Shown piece after piece: positions 20,831 through 31,072 of a stretch of 64,000 bases of DNA (position 1 is its first letter; every line of letters begins with the position of its first letter). A program made the position numbers and the translations under genes. Below the pieces are notes generated by a model, which was not told the DNA's origin, ran no database searches, and saw only the letters and a list, made by a program, of their open reading frames with translations. Source of the DNA: Adiantum capillus-veneris (Eukaryota; Streptophyta; Polypodiopsida; Polypodiales; Pteridaceae); contig CM043955.1 of NCBI GenBank assembly GCA_014529385.2, positions 150,489,640 to 150,553,639 on the forward strand, read 5' to 3'.

Positions 20831-21919
20831 GGCAAAATCTGGCTCCATCGCCGATTATGCAGCATCAGCTACTGGGAAAGAGGAGTGTGGGGAACCACCC
20901 AAAAACATCGAGAACAAGCGCGAGAGAATAATTGTTTCTTGTTGGGCTTTGCTTGTCTGCAAACCAGGCACCAAGGGGGTAGCGAAGTCATTGTAAATCT
21001 TAGGGTGGTTAATCGCCAGTATATATGGAGGGTTTTTTCGAATCTGCTGCCCACCGCATGCCTCTGATTCGTGAAGGCGACGAAGCGTGGACGCTAGGAG
21101 GCTGCTGGCTGGGCCAAAATGGTATGTTGGCTGGGAATTTCTTACGTGGCTTGGAAGGGGTTAAAACAATTGAAGCATTTTGTGTCCACACTACCTCTTA
21201 AAATTGGGCCAAAATTTTGGAATTGACCAGCCTATGTTAATAAACCTTGTGTGAAAAAATATCCAAGCGCTGGCTTATCAAAATAGAAGATAGTAGCGCA
21301 AAATCTCTACACTGGAACAAAAACCACGTGCAAGGCAGCCGCATACGTGACAGGAGAATGCCCACGAGCATGCAAAGAGATACCATGGGTGGCTAAGAAG
21401 TGTGCGCTGGCTGCCAACTTTGGGGCTGGTTATATTTTAATGGGTTTGAGTTAATTGGCCAATAGTTTAGCAAATTGGTCCCGCTCAGAAAAAGAAACTG
21501 GCCAATCTGATGTGAAATGTGCAACAGGCACATTCGATGAAAGAACTCCAGCGTGAGATTCTACAGCCAGCCACTGCCGCGAGAGGGGTGTCCCTTCATC
21601 AAGGGGCACACCGGTGGCATAAAGAAGTGCGGGTTGCGCGAGGGAGACCAGCCAGAAAGGAGCCACTGCGAATGTGCGCATGTGAGGGAGATTTCCACCA
21701 TCAACACCATCTCTACATGGGTAAGAAGGCAATCCCCTATTTGCCACTCGGGTTGTGTGTGTGTATCCGGAAGAGGGTACGGATGCAGGTTTACATACGT
21801 AGGTTACACAGCGGCATCAAAATCCACCTTTCTTTGGCTTCCATACAACTGCGGGAAGGGCGGGAGAGGGGAGCGGCGAGGGTGAGAGGCTCACAACCTT
21901 CGGGTCCCGAGAAAAAATT
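20831..21919 (-). other. Leader of B-inner (no gene seen)
   Basis: Lies between the 5' LTR/primer site and the orphan ORF. It is similar in layout to 23234-24112 in B-outer, and both end next to the LTR with CTCACAACCTTCGGGTC. Overlapping short frames on both strands lack conserved motifs between the two copies. Confidence 0.6.
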
Positions 21920-21931
21920 GCTCTGATACCA
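21920..21931 (-). promoter_or_regulatory. Primer-binding site of B-inner, tRNA-iMet
   Basis: The minus strand reads TGGTATCAGAGC, separated by one base from the 5' LTR at 21933. B-outer has the same site with one change (TGGTATCAGAGT) at 24113-24124, one base from its LTR at 24126. Confidence 0.92.
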
Positions 21932-21932
21932 C

Positions 21933-22377
21933 TGTAAGGATTCTAGTCGCTAATCCTTAATCAAGTACTTAAACTCATGATTAAGACTTAAGAAACTGAA
22001 ACTGAACTTAGAACAAGACTTAGAAGACTCTGTGTTTGATTGATTGATGACTTGTTGAAAACTGAGTACAATAGGCTCCTTATATAGGAGACGAAGAGAC
22101 ACAAATGAAAAGACACGTCTCATGGTGAAGAGACGCGACTTTTGATGTAAAGACACATCCTTTCGGCGAAGAGCTGCAACCATTGGGCGAAGAGTCGCAC
22201 CCGTAGAGCGAAGGGGTGTGACCAGTCGTCGAAGGAGTGTGGCTTTTGGCGAAGAGGCACGTCTCTTGAGCGAAGGGTCGTGACCATCCAAGCGTAGGGG
22301 TTCACCTTGGCATGGCACTTGGCGTATCTGCAACTAGGAGTAGATGTAATGCTGTTAACATAGTCACAATCGTGACA
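21933..22377 (-). repeat. B-inner 5' LTR (445 bp)
   Basis: Nearly identical to 19034-19478. The minus-strand TATA box lies at 22078-22087. Followed by the GAAGG target duplication at 22378-22382. Confidence 0.9.
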
Positions 22378-22382
22378 GAAGG

Positions 22383-23233
22383 TAAGGAATGGAGTCTTCA
22401 AGTTTTAAGAATTATCATTCACCATAGCATCTGGTATCTGTTTAGAGACAAAGATTGTATTCCGTAAAGGCAGTGACGAGGCGAATTTTCCTGCCTGGGT
22501 CACGACCAAAGAAGGGGTTATGTGCTTGTTGGTTGTCACATAAGAACTGGAATCTTCTGAATCTTCAGCTTTCTCAGCGTGTATTAAGGCTTCCGATTGA
22601 GAAGAGGGAGGTCAAGGGAGCTGTTGCCTCTTAGACCTGTGAAGGATCGATCCTCTTGCACAAGGAAAGGTCCGAAAGGATCAACAAATTTTCGACTTTA
22701 CCATCAACAGATAAGAAAGACTTAAATGTAGGGCATGGCTCGCAAGGGGGAACTTGTCCAGCGTGCGGCAGTCACGATCGAGTACTCAAGTAGGGTCGGA
22801 TATATGTGCCACTAAGTAAGCCCATCTTGATATCACTGATGATCCTTTGGAAGCTTCATATTGCTGCTTTTGTTGCTGATGATTCCAATAAGAAGTAGGT
22901 TGCTTAGAATTGTAGCATTTCCAAGAATATTCATGTTGAGACTTTTGCTGCTCGCCCGAAGGTACTTTGTGTCTAGTTGTCTCTAAGAAACCATGCTTTG
23001 GGTGAGAAAATTTCGGTTCCGAAGGCTTATGTTTGAGTGGTATTCTGGTTGACCACTGAAGCATGTATTGTTCGAGAAGTTGTTGGTTGACTTCGAGAAG
23101 GGGTTTGCATTTGCATCTGATCCAAGCGAGTGTGAATCGATGCGAGGCTTGATGAAATTGCTGCCATCTCCTTTTTGAAAATTGCTATCGGATCTTCAGT
23201 AGTATATTGTCGTCGCCATCTTGTCTCCATCAC
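22383..23233 (-). pseudogene. B-outer orphan ORF, N-terminal and middle parts
   Basis: The minus frame 23233-23027 begins with MMETRWRRQYTTEDPIAIFK and carries EMAAISSSLASIHTRLDQMQ. A frameshift near 23035 leads to KPSEPKFSHPKHGFLETTRH and QQQKQQYEASKGSSVISRWA, the same order as in B-inner. Stops interrupt the acidic segment (KAEDSEDSSSYVTTNKHITP). The N-terminal segment has spacing compatible with a short coiled coil. It reads into the GAAGG insertion site of B-inner and would continue at 19033. Confidence 0.6.
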
Positions 23234-24125
23234 CGATTATGTAGCAATAGCTATTGGGAGAAGAGAGTGTGCTGAACCATTGTTGGGCTTTGCTTGATTG
23301 CAAACCAGGGGCACAGATGATGGTGAAGCCATTCTTTACGCCATAGGTGGTCAATCGACAAGAGCAAAGGGTGGGGTTGGCGAAAATATTGAACCCACAC
23401 GATGATGCTGAATTCTGTACGTTGGAAGGGCTGAATTCGTGGGTTTTTTTTTATATTAAAATATGCAGTCGTTGCCCAAATGAACCCATGGCCAAACTTG
23501 TATAAAAATTTGGTCCTGCTCTATTAACTTGCCCGGCCACCCATCATGTGAAGTGTGCAATAGGCACCAGCGTAGGAAAATCACCAGCGAAAGACAATCC
23601 CAAAGCGCACGTAGACTTCAGCAAACAAAACACCAATGATCAGCAATTCAAAAATCTGGACCAAAAAGGTGTATGCAGAAGGTGCAATCACAAGCAATCA
23701 CCAGCGAAGGGGTCCGAGAGGGTGCGATCTTCTGCAGGGGGTACGAGACTTTGGGCAGCCACCAGCGGGTAGAGGTGCCAAGAGGTGAGAGGGTGTGTCC
23801 CTTCACCAAGGGGTGTGTGCCCCTTCACCAAGGAAGGCAACACATGAAGAGGCATGCGCGGAACGAGCACCTGCTGTTGGGCCACACCTGTAGAGAATCA
23901 ACAAGCACGTGAGCCCAAGCTTCGAGTAAGAGATGCACGTCATCTTTTTGCAAGGCAATGTTTGCTTCGGGAGCGGGTGAGGTTAAGTACGCCGGCTAGT
24001 ATCCATTAAGAAAGCCCACCTTTCTTCTACTTCCAAACTACTGCGGGAAGAGGGGGAGAGGGTAGTGGCGAGGGTGAGAGGCTCACAACCTTCGGGTCTC
24101 GGGAAAAAATTTACTCTGATACCAT

Positions 24126-24530
24126 TGTAAGGATTCTAGGTTCTAATCCTTAATTAAGTACTTAAACTCATGATTAAGACTTAAGAAACTGAACTCAGAT
24201 ACAAGACTTAGAAGACTCTGTGTTTGATTCCTTCAAAGTGGGATACAAGGGCTCCTTATATAGGAGACGAAGAGACATAAATGAAAAGACACGTCTCTTG
24301 GTGAAGAGACATGACTTTAGACGTAAAGACACATCCTTTCGGCGAAGAGTTGCAAGCATTGGTCGAAGGGACATGACTGGTCGTTGAAGGAGTGCGGTTG
24401 TTGGTGAAGAGGCACGTCTCTTGGGCGAAGGGTCGTGACCATCCAAGCGTAGGGGTTCTGCTTGGCATGGCACTTCGCATATCTGCATCAATGAGTAAGT
24501 ATGTAATGTAACTAAGTGACAAACGTGATA
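24126..24530 (-). repeat. B-outer 5' LTR (405 bp)
   Basis: Matches 18083-18493. Preceded by the primer site at 24113-24124. It ends GTGATA, with the terminal CA altered. TATA box (minus) at 24254-24263. Followed by the TCCTC duplication. Confidence 0.88.
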
Positions 24531-25611
24531 TCCTCCGAAGGCCCCACTCTCTATGGCAATAGTGGTCTACTATTGATTGCACAAATCTCTACAATGCTTT
24601 GGACTTGCCGACGATGTCGACGACGACGAGACGGGCGGAAATCTGAAAACGCTAAGGGCTGAAATCGCAAATCTTTATCTGCTGAATTCTAACTCTATGT
24701 CGATGACGACGATGTGACGACGACACACTGAAAACGCAGATGCTGAAATCTGCTTTTTCCAGGCTGAATTTGCAAACTTCGACTGATCTAACCGTGCGGC
24801 GAGGATCTGCTGTAGGAAGGGGAGATTTGCGAGGTTTGGGTCTTGCGGTGCGGAGTCTGACTGTTGTAAATGCAAAACGCTGATGCAAGGGGTGAGATAC
24901 GCAAGGTTTGGGATCTGCGGTGCGGTTTTTGACTGCTGTAAATGCAAAACGCTGATGCAAGGGGTGTTCTACCATCGGGAATCTGCAAAAACGCTAAGGG
25001 TTCTGCTGCTCTCAAAAGCGCTAGGGCTGATTTTGCTGCTCTGCTAATGCTAGGGCTGATCTGTGATCTGCTGTCGCCAGGCTGCTGCAAATGCAAAACG
25101 CTAGGCTGATTTGCAAAGCTGAAAACGCTGGGCTGGTTCTTGATGAAAATGCTAGGGTTGTTGCAACAGAAAACGCTAGGGAAGTTTGCTCCAAAAACGC
25201 TAGGGAAGTCTTGTTGGGAAGTCTTACTGAGAAGGTGCCTGTTGAATATTCGCCTCTCTTTTGCCAGAAAGTGCAAGCGCTAGGGTTTCTTGTATACTTG
25301 CTTAGGCAATTTGCCCTACCCAGCTCCCAACAAAAGTCACTTAAAAATAATAAGTGAAAAATGGCTAAAATAGAAAAAATAGCTCTATGAATTTTAAAAA
25401 TGCTCCTGATGAGTTTTGACTGTAATCCAATGGTCATGGTGTGTGCAACCAGAGGATATGCATCTATTCTAAGTGCCTGGACATGCACGGTCTGCGAACA
25501 GACTCACAAAAGTGCCAGAACACTTCCTAAGCTAGGCTGACTGAACTGGACTGAACCCTTGTCAAGAGGTAGCTTGTCCACATACACATAAGGTTAGATG
25601 TGCACGTGACA
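24531..25611 (-). repeat. LARD-A 5' LTR, remainder right of B-outer
   Basis: Continues the LTR from 18082 (CTCCGAAGGCCCCACTCTCT...), and matches 15208-16278 with the same AACGCTAGGG-rich middle. It ends GTGCACGTGACA at 25611, next to the ACTGG duplication. Confidence 0.88.
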
Positions 25612-26282
25612 ACTGGATTTATTGAAGTCTTACATTTCGGATCAGAAGACTCAATGGGAAAAGTTTTTGCCTTTGGTGGAATTTGCCTACAATAACGATT
25701 CACTCTTCGACGAGGAAGGCGCCATTTGAGATTATTGAAGGTTCCACCCTTCTTAAGCACGAAAGATAAGATTTTTGAAGCCGACCAATACACGAGGGAC
25801 TTGGACACTGCTTTTGCCAAGGTCCGGGAGGAATCTCAGAAAAGACACAAAAAGGCAGCAGATTGACACTGTCGCGATTTGAAATTAAAGGAGAACGATT
25901 GGGTGCTCTTACGTTTTGAGCAAGCACGCTTAAGAAAGAAAAAGGGAAAGAAGCGGCTTTATCCAAAGCTTAGCATTAGATACTATGGACCTTTTGAAAT
26001 AAAAGAAAAGATAAATGATGTCTCCTTTAGACTAAAGCTGCCTGATACTGGGAGAATTCACAATGCTTTTCATGCGAGTCTCTTGAAGCCTTTTAAAGGC
26101 GATGTGCCTGATGATGGGGGGCCAGATGAGCAACCCGAAGTGGAGGAAAGCGAGGAGATACTTGTTTCAGAATAGATATTGGCACATAAAGATAGAAAGA
26201 TAAAAGGTTAAGTGATGAGGCGGTTCTTGGTTAAATTCAAGAACTATCCCGCATTGGATGCGAAGTGGATGGAGGAGGAGGA
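25612..26282 (+). pseudogene. Gypsy-3 pol, second part: integrase C-terminus and chromodomain
   Basis: Continues the frame cut at 14993: LDLLKSYISDQKTQWEKFLP and VEFAYNN, then a degraded stretch. The integrase tail follows with [38 protein letters not shown] and [21 protein letters not shown] stop separates VSE from ILAHKDRKI. The chromodomain RRFLVKFKNYPALDAKWMEE runs straight into the purine tract GGAGGAGGAGGA and the LTR. The chromodomain codons therefore double as polypurine tract, and the frame would end inside the LTR. Confidence 0.9.
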
Positions 26283-27443
26283 TGTCACGTGACACATCCC
26301 AACCCTATGTGTCCGTGGACAAGCTACACCACAGCAGGGTTCAGTCAGTCTAGTCAGTTTAGATTAGGAGCGATCTGGCACTTTTGTGAGTCTATTCGTA
26401 GACCGTGCATGCCCAGTCACTTAGCAATAGATGCATATCCTCCGGTTGCACACAACATGATCATCAACATTCCCTTCAGAATCCATCAGGTTCAGTCAGG
26501 GGAATTTCCCAGTACATTTAGCCTATTTGCCCTATTTTTGGTTATTTTCACTTACAAAAGTAGGTAGGGCAATTTTGCTAAGTTAATATATAAGCAAACC
26601 CAAGTTAGCACTTTCTGGCAGAAGAGGCAGTAGGAGCTTTCCGCTCAACATGCAACTTCTCAGCAGTACCCCCCCTTAGCACCCCCTACAGTTAGCATCG
26701 CCATCCATCTCCATTCCCTTGGCGTTTTTCCCCTACAGCCCAGTATCGCCATCAAGACCCATTTGCCTGGCGTTTTCTCCTTAGCCACTTCAGCCCATGC
26801 AGCATTTTTGGCTCAGCAGCATCAAGCATTTACTAACGCTAGCAGATACCTGCAACTTCAGCGTTTTTTTCAGCATTGGTCACTAGCAGAATCCAACGTT
26901 TTTCTTCAGTCCTTCGGCCTTGGAAACACAGTCATTGACAGGGTTTTACAGCAGAGAATTCAGCGCTAATTTGCAGCCCTCAGACCCTGCAAAACTTCAG
27001 CGTTTTCAGCCTGCAACAGCGACCTAAAACGCAGCCTTGACCCTGGTTTTTTCAGCGTTTTTTTATTCAGCCCTAAATCCCTTGCCCAACCAGGGATTGT
27101 CAGCCATGTGAAGCACCCCCAAGATCACCCCGAACCTTAGCATTTCTCCCATTTTGGACAGCAGATAGAAGAAGACCAATTTCAGCCCCAAAGTCATTAT
27201 CGTCGTCATCGACATAGACCCCATTGCATCAATCCATTGCATACGCATTGTACACCTTTGTGCAATCAAAGTAGACCACTCTCGCCGACGAGAGTGGGGC
27301 CTTCGGAGGAGGGTTTTACAACCTCTCGGGTGTCGTATCTCTTCTCTCTCCTTCTCTCAGTCTCATTCACTTGCACGCACAATATCCACTCACTTAGTTC
27401 GTGATCATAGCACTCTCCATAAGACGGAAGGCTCTCTCATCAA
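26283..27443 (+). repeat. Gypsy-3 3' LTR (3' end replaced)
   Basis: Begins TGTCACGTGACACATCCC after the purine tract. It is the reverse-complement counterpart of the solo LTR at 29907-31072 over nearly its full length. Homology stops at about 27430-27443, around 80 bp before the expected ...CACCTAACA end. From there the sequence is the U5-like module of another LTR family. Confidence 0.8.
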
Positions 27444-27594
27444 TAATAAAGAAATACCGAAAGGGGCGCCAGCATTTGGGGCCAGTGCTCTCTTGGGGTG
27501 GAACTTCGCCACTCCCCATCTCGTGTCGTGCATCTCTTTCAGGTCAGTCGCTATTTGAAGTGCTTAAAGTTGTTTAGGTTCTTTTCTATTGGCA
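27444..27594 (+). repeat. U5-like LTR module joined to the Gypsy-3 LTR
   Basis: AATAAAGAAATACCG, then AAAGGGGCGCC, TTTGGGGCC and TGCTCTCTTGGGGTGGAAC, ending TATTGGCA. Nearly the same block stands at 28916-29057. It has the right content for a polyadenylation signal and U5 end, and is followed two bases later by a primer-site-like sequence. It belongs to a family other than the LTR it is attached to. Confidence 0.6.
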
Positions 27595-27596
27595 CG

Positions 27597-27607
27597 TGGT
27601 GCCCGTC
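27597..27607 (+). promoter_or_regulatory. Probable primer-binding site
   Basis: TGGTGCCCGTC lies two bases after the CA end of the U5 module. The same sequence follows the related module at 29060-29070, again after CA plus two bases. A TGG start complements a tRNA 3' CCA. I cannot name the tRNA. Confidence 0.5.
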
Positions 27608-28915
27608 TTGTGACAGATCTGCCACGTCATCAGTTGGTTGCGTATCTTTTGGTGTGTGTGTGTGTGTATGCGGGTCCTGCTTCATCTTCTGTTGCTTCTG
27701 CTTCTTCACTTAAGGTTTAGGCCCCTTGGCCGGGATCTGCAAGTTGACTCCATTCTTCAGGGCTTGACACGTCAGCAGTTTGTGACACGTTGGCCCCAAA
27801 GACTTGCGTCCCTTTCAATATTTCTTTATTACTGATTTGCGAAAGTACAACTCCCGTTGGGGCCAGAGGTTCAAGCTCTACGTCCAGGTTCTGAAAGAAT
27901 GGCCCTAGGGGCACTTTTACAACATCTTATCCCAAAAGCAACTGATCCAAAAGCTAGCGCTAAAAATTGCCCAGATCACTCAGTGTGTATTTTGTCTGTA
28001 TAGTTGCCACGTCATCACATCGCGCAAATTGCGGAATTTCCGTATAGCTGCTATCACATCATTAGTCAGCACAATTCTTGTGCATCTATCCAGCTACCAC
28101 GTCATTGACTTGTCATACCAGCATTGACACTAGATTGATGTATTAGATTTAACGACGTGATTAGACATGGTTTAGTAGGGCATGCTTTGTTGAACAAGAT
28201 CTTCTACATCACAATCCTCAAACAGTAATCAAAATCGAGAAAGGTCTTGGTCCGAATGCGAAAGAAATGATCGCAGTGATTTTTGGCACAATGCTTCATG
28301 AAGCCTCTTCATCGGGACATGAAGCCTCTTCATCGGCTCCCTCCGCCTCCCAACCGAGCCGCCTAAGACCATGTACAATTTGTTTTTGTCAAGTGCAGCA
28401 GAATTGAAATGGTGAAGATCTAGTTTTACACTTTCGCAAATCCTTTTCTTTCTTTCCTTGCGTTAGTGATTCCTTTTAGCTTGAATGATCGTTCCTTTTA
28501 CTTTTCCCTGAAGAGAGGGAAGGCGAGAATGCAGTAGAGATGTGTAGAGGGAGAGAGAAAGAGAGAGAGACGGAGAGCGACACCCGATGGGGCCGATGGG
28601 CCCCAAGCGACCTAAAGACAGTAAAATAAAACAGGAACGCGCGCGCACACTCACAGTCTTTCACGTAAAGTGTTGATGATGCGGCAGCCTGTATGAACGT
28701 CTGTAAAATGCGTTGGCTGTACGGATTTCTTGCTCTTACGTTGGCAGCTGTTAGCGCCAATTTTTGATGCCAGATGCTTTTGAGTTTGAAGCTTTTCATG
28801 GAACTGCTTTTCATAGGCCAAGCGCCTTTAAATATGTTCCATGGGCTCATTCTCTGGTATGCTTCTGGGTGAAAGTGTAGAGCGCGAGTACCGACATTGT
28901 ATTGAGTTCAAGCAA
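27608..28915. other. LTR-element debris without a recognisable gene
   Basis: Contains an inverted copy of the LTR core motif (27792-27830, minus strand AATAAAGAAATATTG...TTGGGGCC), a short TG run at 27653-27666 and a direct repeat of CATGAAGCCTCTTCATCGG at 28299-28336. A GAGAGAGAAAG-rich stretch lies at 28550-28570. No frame shows protein-family motifs. It is probably the leader and broken LTRs of one or two Gypsy elements. Confidence 0.45.
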
Positions 28916-29070
28916 TATAAAGAAATACCGAAAGGGGCGCTGAGGTTTGGGGCCAGTGCTCTCTTGGGGTGGAACTTCCTCGTGTGTGTTGCATCTTTTT
29001 TAGTTTTGTGTTATTTGAAGTGCTTAAAGTTGTTTAGATTATTCTTTTCTGTTGGCACATGGTGCCCGTC
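28916..29070 (+). repeat. Second U5-like LTR module with primer site
   Basis: Repeats the block at 27445-27607 with about 85 percent identity by eye: TAAAGAAATACCGAAAGGGG, CTCTTGGGGTGGAACTTC, AGTGCTTAAAGTTGTTTAG, TTGGCA, then TGGTGCCCGTC at 29060-29070. Its upstream LTR part is not recognisable. Confidence 0.6.
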
Positions 29071-29616
29071 CCCGTGACATACACACAATGCAATACCTCC
29101 AAGTGCAAAATCTACTGACTCGAATGATGACTATCGCCTCGGTAACTCCTCAAAACGAGGCACCTCCGGGGCTGATTTGATGCACCATTGGATCCTTCTT
29201 GATGAGAGATTGCAAATGGCCACCAAGGGGCTGATTTGCACTCTTGATGTGAGAGGAATGAAGGGCTGAAAACGTAGACCTCGACGAGGCTGATGATGGA
29301 CAGCAATGAAGCACTCAATGCCGGCGAGGGAATGGGCGAGGGGAGGCTCGATGGGCTGCTCAAGTACCGGACCACAATGGGAAGCACGCGAATGCAGTTT
29401 CGAGCTGTGTTCTGGCGAGATGGAATGGGCTGAAAACCTGAAAACGTTGGTTGATCTGCTGGGAACCTGCAATGCTAGGGCAGATCTTGTGAAGAAACAC
29501 CAAAACACTTGGAGGATTTTTAGACACTCCTATCTAGGAAGAAGGGGAAAACTGACTGTGGAAGTCGATGAAGCATGTCCACGTGGCACACAGAGCCATG
29601 TGCACGTGACAGTTTT
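29071..29616 (-). repeat. LTR-like relic of the LARD-A/Gypsy-3 LTR group
   Basis: Shares the GGGGCTGATTTGC / CTGAAAACGTTG / GCTAGGGCAGATCT words of those LTRs and ends GTGCACGTGACA, the same terminus as LARD-A. It is poorly alignable otherwise. The plus frame 29306-29644 is a composition artefact. The following 290 bp to 29906 show nothing recognisable. Confidence 0.35.
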
Positions 29617-29906
29617 GGTCCGCACAAGTGGTATAAATGCGTGAAGCATCTTAACTCTTCCAATACTTGCAAAAATAGAGTTATGTCGAGATAGAGAATG
29701 TCACAAAAGTGATGTGATGTGGCATGGCCTAAAGGATAGAGCCCGAACAGAATGGGGTCAAAACCCTTGCGAAAGAGGTAGAAGAAGTTTTACCAGACCT
29801 AACCTATCCCAACTATGGAACTCACCCCAAGGGCCTAAAACCTTTTTAAAAACAAAGCTAGGGCCCAAAAAATGCGTGCAGACTGATGAGGTGGCAGATG
29901 TGCAGA

Positions 29907-31072
29907 TGTTAGGTGCAGCGGAATGAATGTTGTATTTTCTCAAGATTAGTGATCTTTATTGCTCAAGGTTTCTTTTTAGTTCTTAGGGAAAGAGAGCTTT
30001 CCGTCTTGTAGAGTGCTGTGGTCACGAACAAAGTGAGTGGATATTGTGCGTGCAAGTGAATGAGATTGAGAGGAGGAGAGAGAAGAGATACGACACCCGA
30101 GAGGTTGTAAAACCCTCCTCCGAAGGCCCGACTCTCGTCGACGAGAGTGGTCTATTCTTTGATTGCACGAAAGAGTACAATGCGTATGCAATGGGACTAT
30201 GCCGATGACGACGACGACTTGATGGCTGAAATCTGTAGGCTTCTAATCGCTGAATTCGGTGGCTGTTTCGAGGCTGAAAATGACTGTTTTTTTGCTGTGG
30301 TTATGGCTGAAAATGATCTCTTCCTTCGGGGTTCATGCTGCAGATGAAAACACTGATGCTTTGTACCTGCTGAGCTGCGTTTCAGGGCAGATCTGCACCT
30401 GCTGAAAACGCTGCCAATGATGAGGAACACCTGCTGAAAAACGCTGGTCTAGAGGGCTGAAATCGCTGATGATCTGCTGGCAAAAACGCTGGGATGGGCA
30501 GCAAGGTCTAGCGTTAGTGCTTGATGAGAAAACGCTGAAGAGACTTGCTATGATGGGGCTGATCTGCATGTGGTAAAAACGCCAGGCAAGGTTGGTTGTT
30601 GGCGATGCTGGATCTAGGGATTGTGGGAGGAAACGCCAGGCATGGGAGGTGGATGGCGATGGGTCGTAAGGGGAGGTACTGCTGAGAAGTTGCTTGTTGA
30701 GTGGGAAGCTCCTGCTGCCTCTTTTGCCATTTAGTGCTAACTTGGGTTTGCTTATATAGAAACTTAGCAAAATTGCCCTACCTACTATTGTATGAAAGTC
30801 ACTTAAAAATAATAGGTGAAAATTCCAATAAATAGGAAAATAGGCTAAATGCCCTCTAACTGATGCGAATGGATTTTGATGGGAATTCCGATGATCATGC
30901 TGTGTGCAACCGGAGGATATACATCTATGCTAAGTGACTAGGCGTGCACGGTCTACGAATAGACTCACAAAAGTGCCAGATCACTACTAATCTAGACTTG
31001 ACTGAACTGATTGAACCCTGCTGTGGTGTAGCTTGTCCATGGACACATAGGGTTGGGATGTGTCACGTGACA
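29907..31072 (-). repeat. Solo LTR (1166 bp) of the Gypsy-3 family
   Basis: Starts TGTTAGGTGCAGCGG and ends GTGTCACGTGACA on the plus strand, with no internal region on either side. It is the reverse-complement relative of 26283-27443. The flanks are GCAGA (29902-29906) and GCAAA (31073-31077), a 5-bp duplication with one mismatch. This fits an LTR-LTR recombination product. Confidence 0.75.

Larger units (their letters stand above)
19034..22377 (-). mobile_element. B-inner: second copy of family B inserted into B-outer
   Basis: This 3344-bp element has LTRs at 19034-19478 and 21933-22377 (both 445 bp, with only a handful of differences). An exact GAAGG duplication lies at 19029-19033 and 22378-22382. 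The primer site at 21920-21931 and the polypurine tract next to 19479 give minus orientation, the same as its host copy. The high LTR identity marks it as the youngest layer of the nest. It encodes only the family's orphan frame. Confidence 0.92.
18083..24530 (-). mobile_element. B-outer: small non-autonomous LTR element inserted in a LARD-A LTR
   Basis: It begins TGTAAGGATTCTAGG and ends AACGTGATA (the terminal CA mutated to TA), with exact TCCTC duplications at 18078-18082 and 24531-24535. LTRs are 18083-18493 and 24126-24530. Primer site and polypurine tract give minus orientation. Its interior is split by B-inner, a copy of the same family, at 19034-22377. Without that copy it is about 3.1 kb. 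No RT, RNase H or integrase motif is present; the only coding signal is an unrecognised frame shared with B-inner. Confidence 0.9.
14994..25611 (-). mobile_element. LARD-A: RT-less Gypsy derivative inserted in Gypsy-3 integrase
   Basis: The unit starts TGTAAGGTGCAGCGG and ends GTGCACGTGACA, with exact 5-bp duplications ACTGG at 14989-14993 and 25612-25616. The same Gypsy integrase reading (ANS...VL then LDLLKSYISDQ) resumes across it. Without nested insertions it would be about 4.2 kb. The left LTR is complete; the right LTR lacks its first roughly 100 bp and is split by B-outer. A purine tract (complement of 16279-16295) adjoining the left LTR shows minus orientation. The interior keeps a protease remnant, a zinc-knuckle-like motif and a chromodomain, but no RT, RNase H or integrase. 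It is a deletion derivative that must have been mobilised in trans. Confidence 0.88.

Noticed and set aside
29306-29644. A 112-codon plus-strand frame.
   Set aside because: Lies in LTR-like debris with no homologue in related LTRs and no motif.
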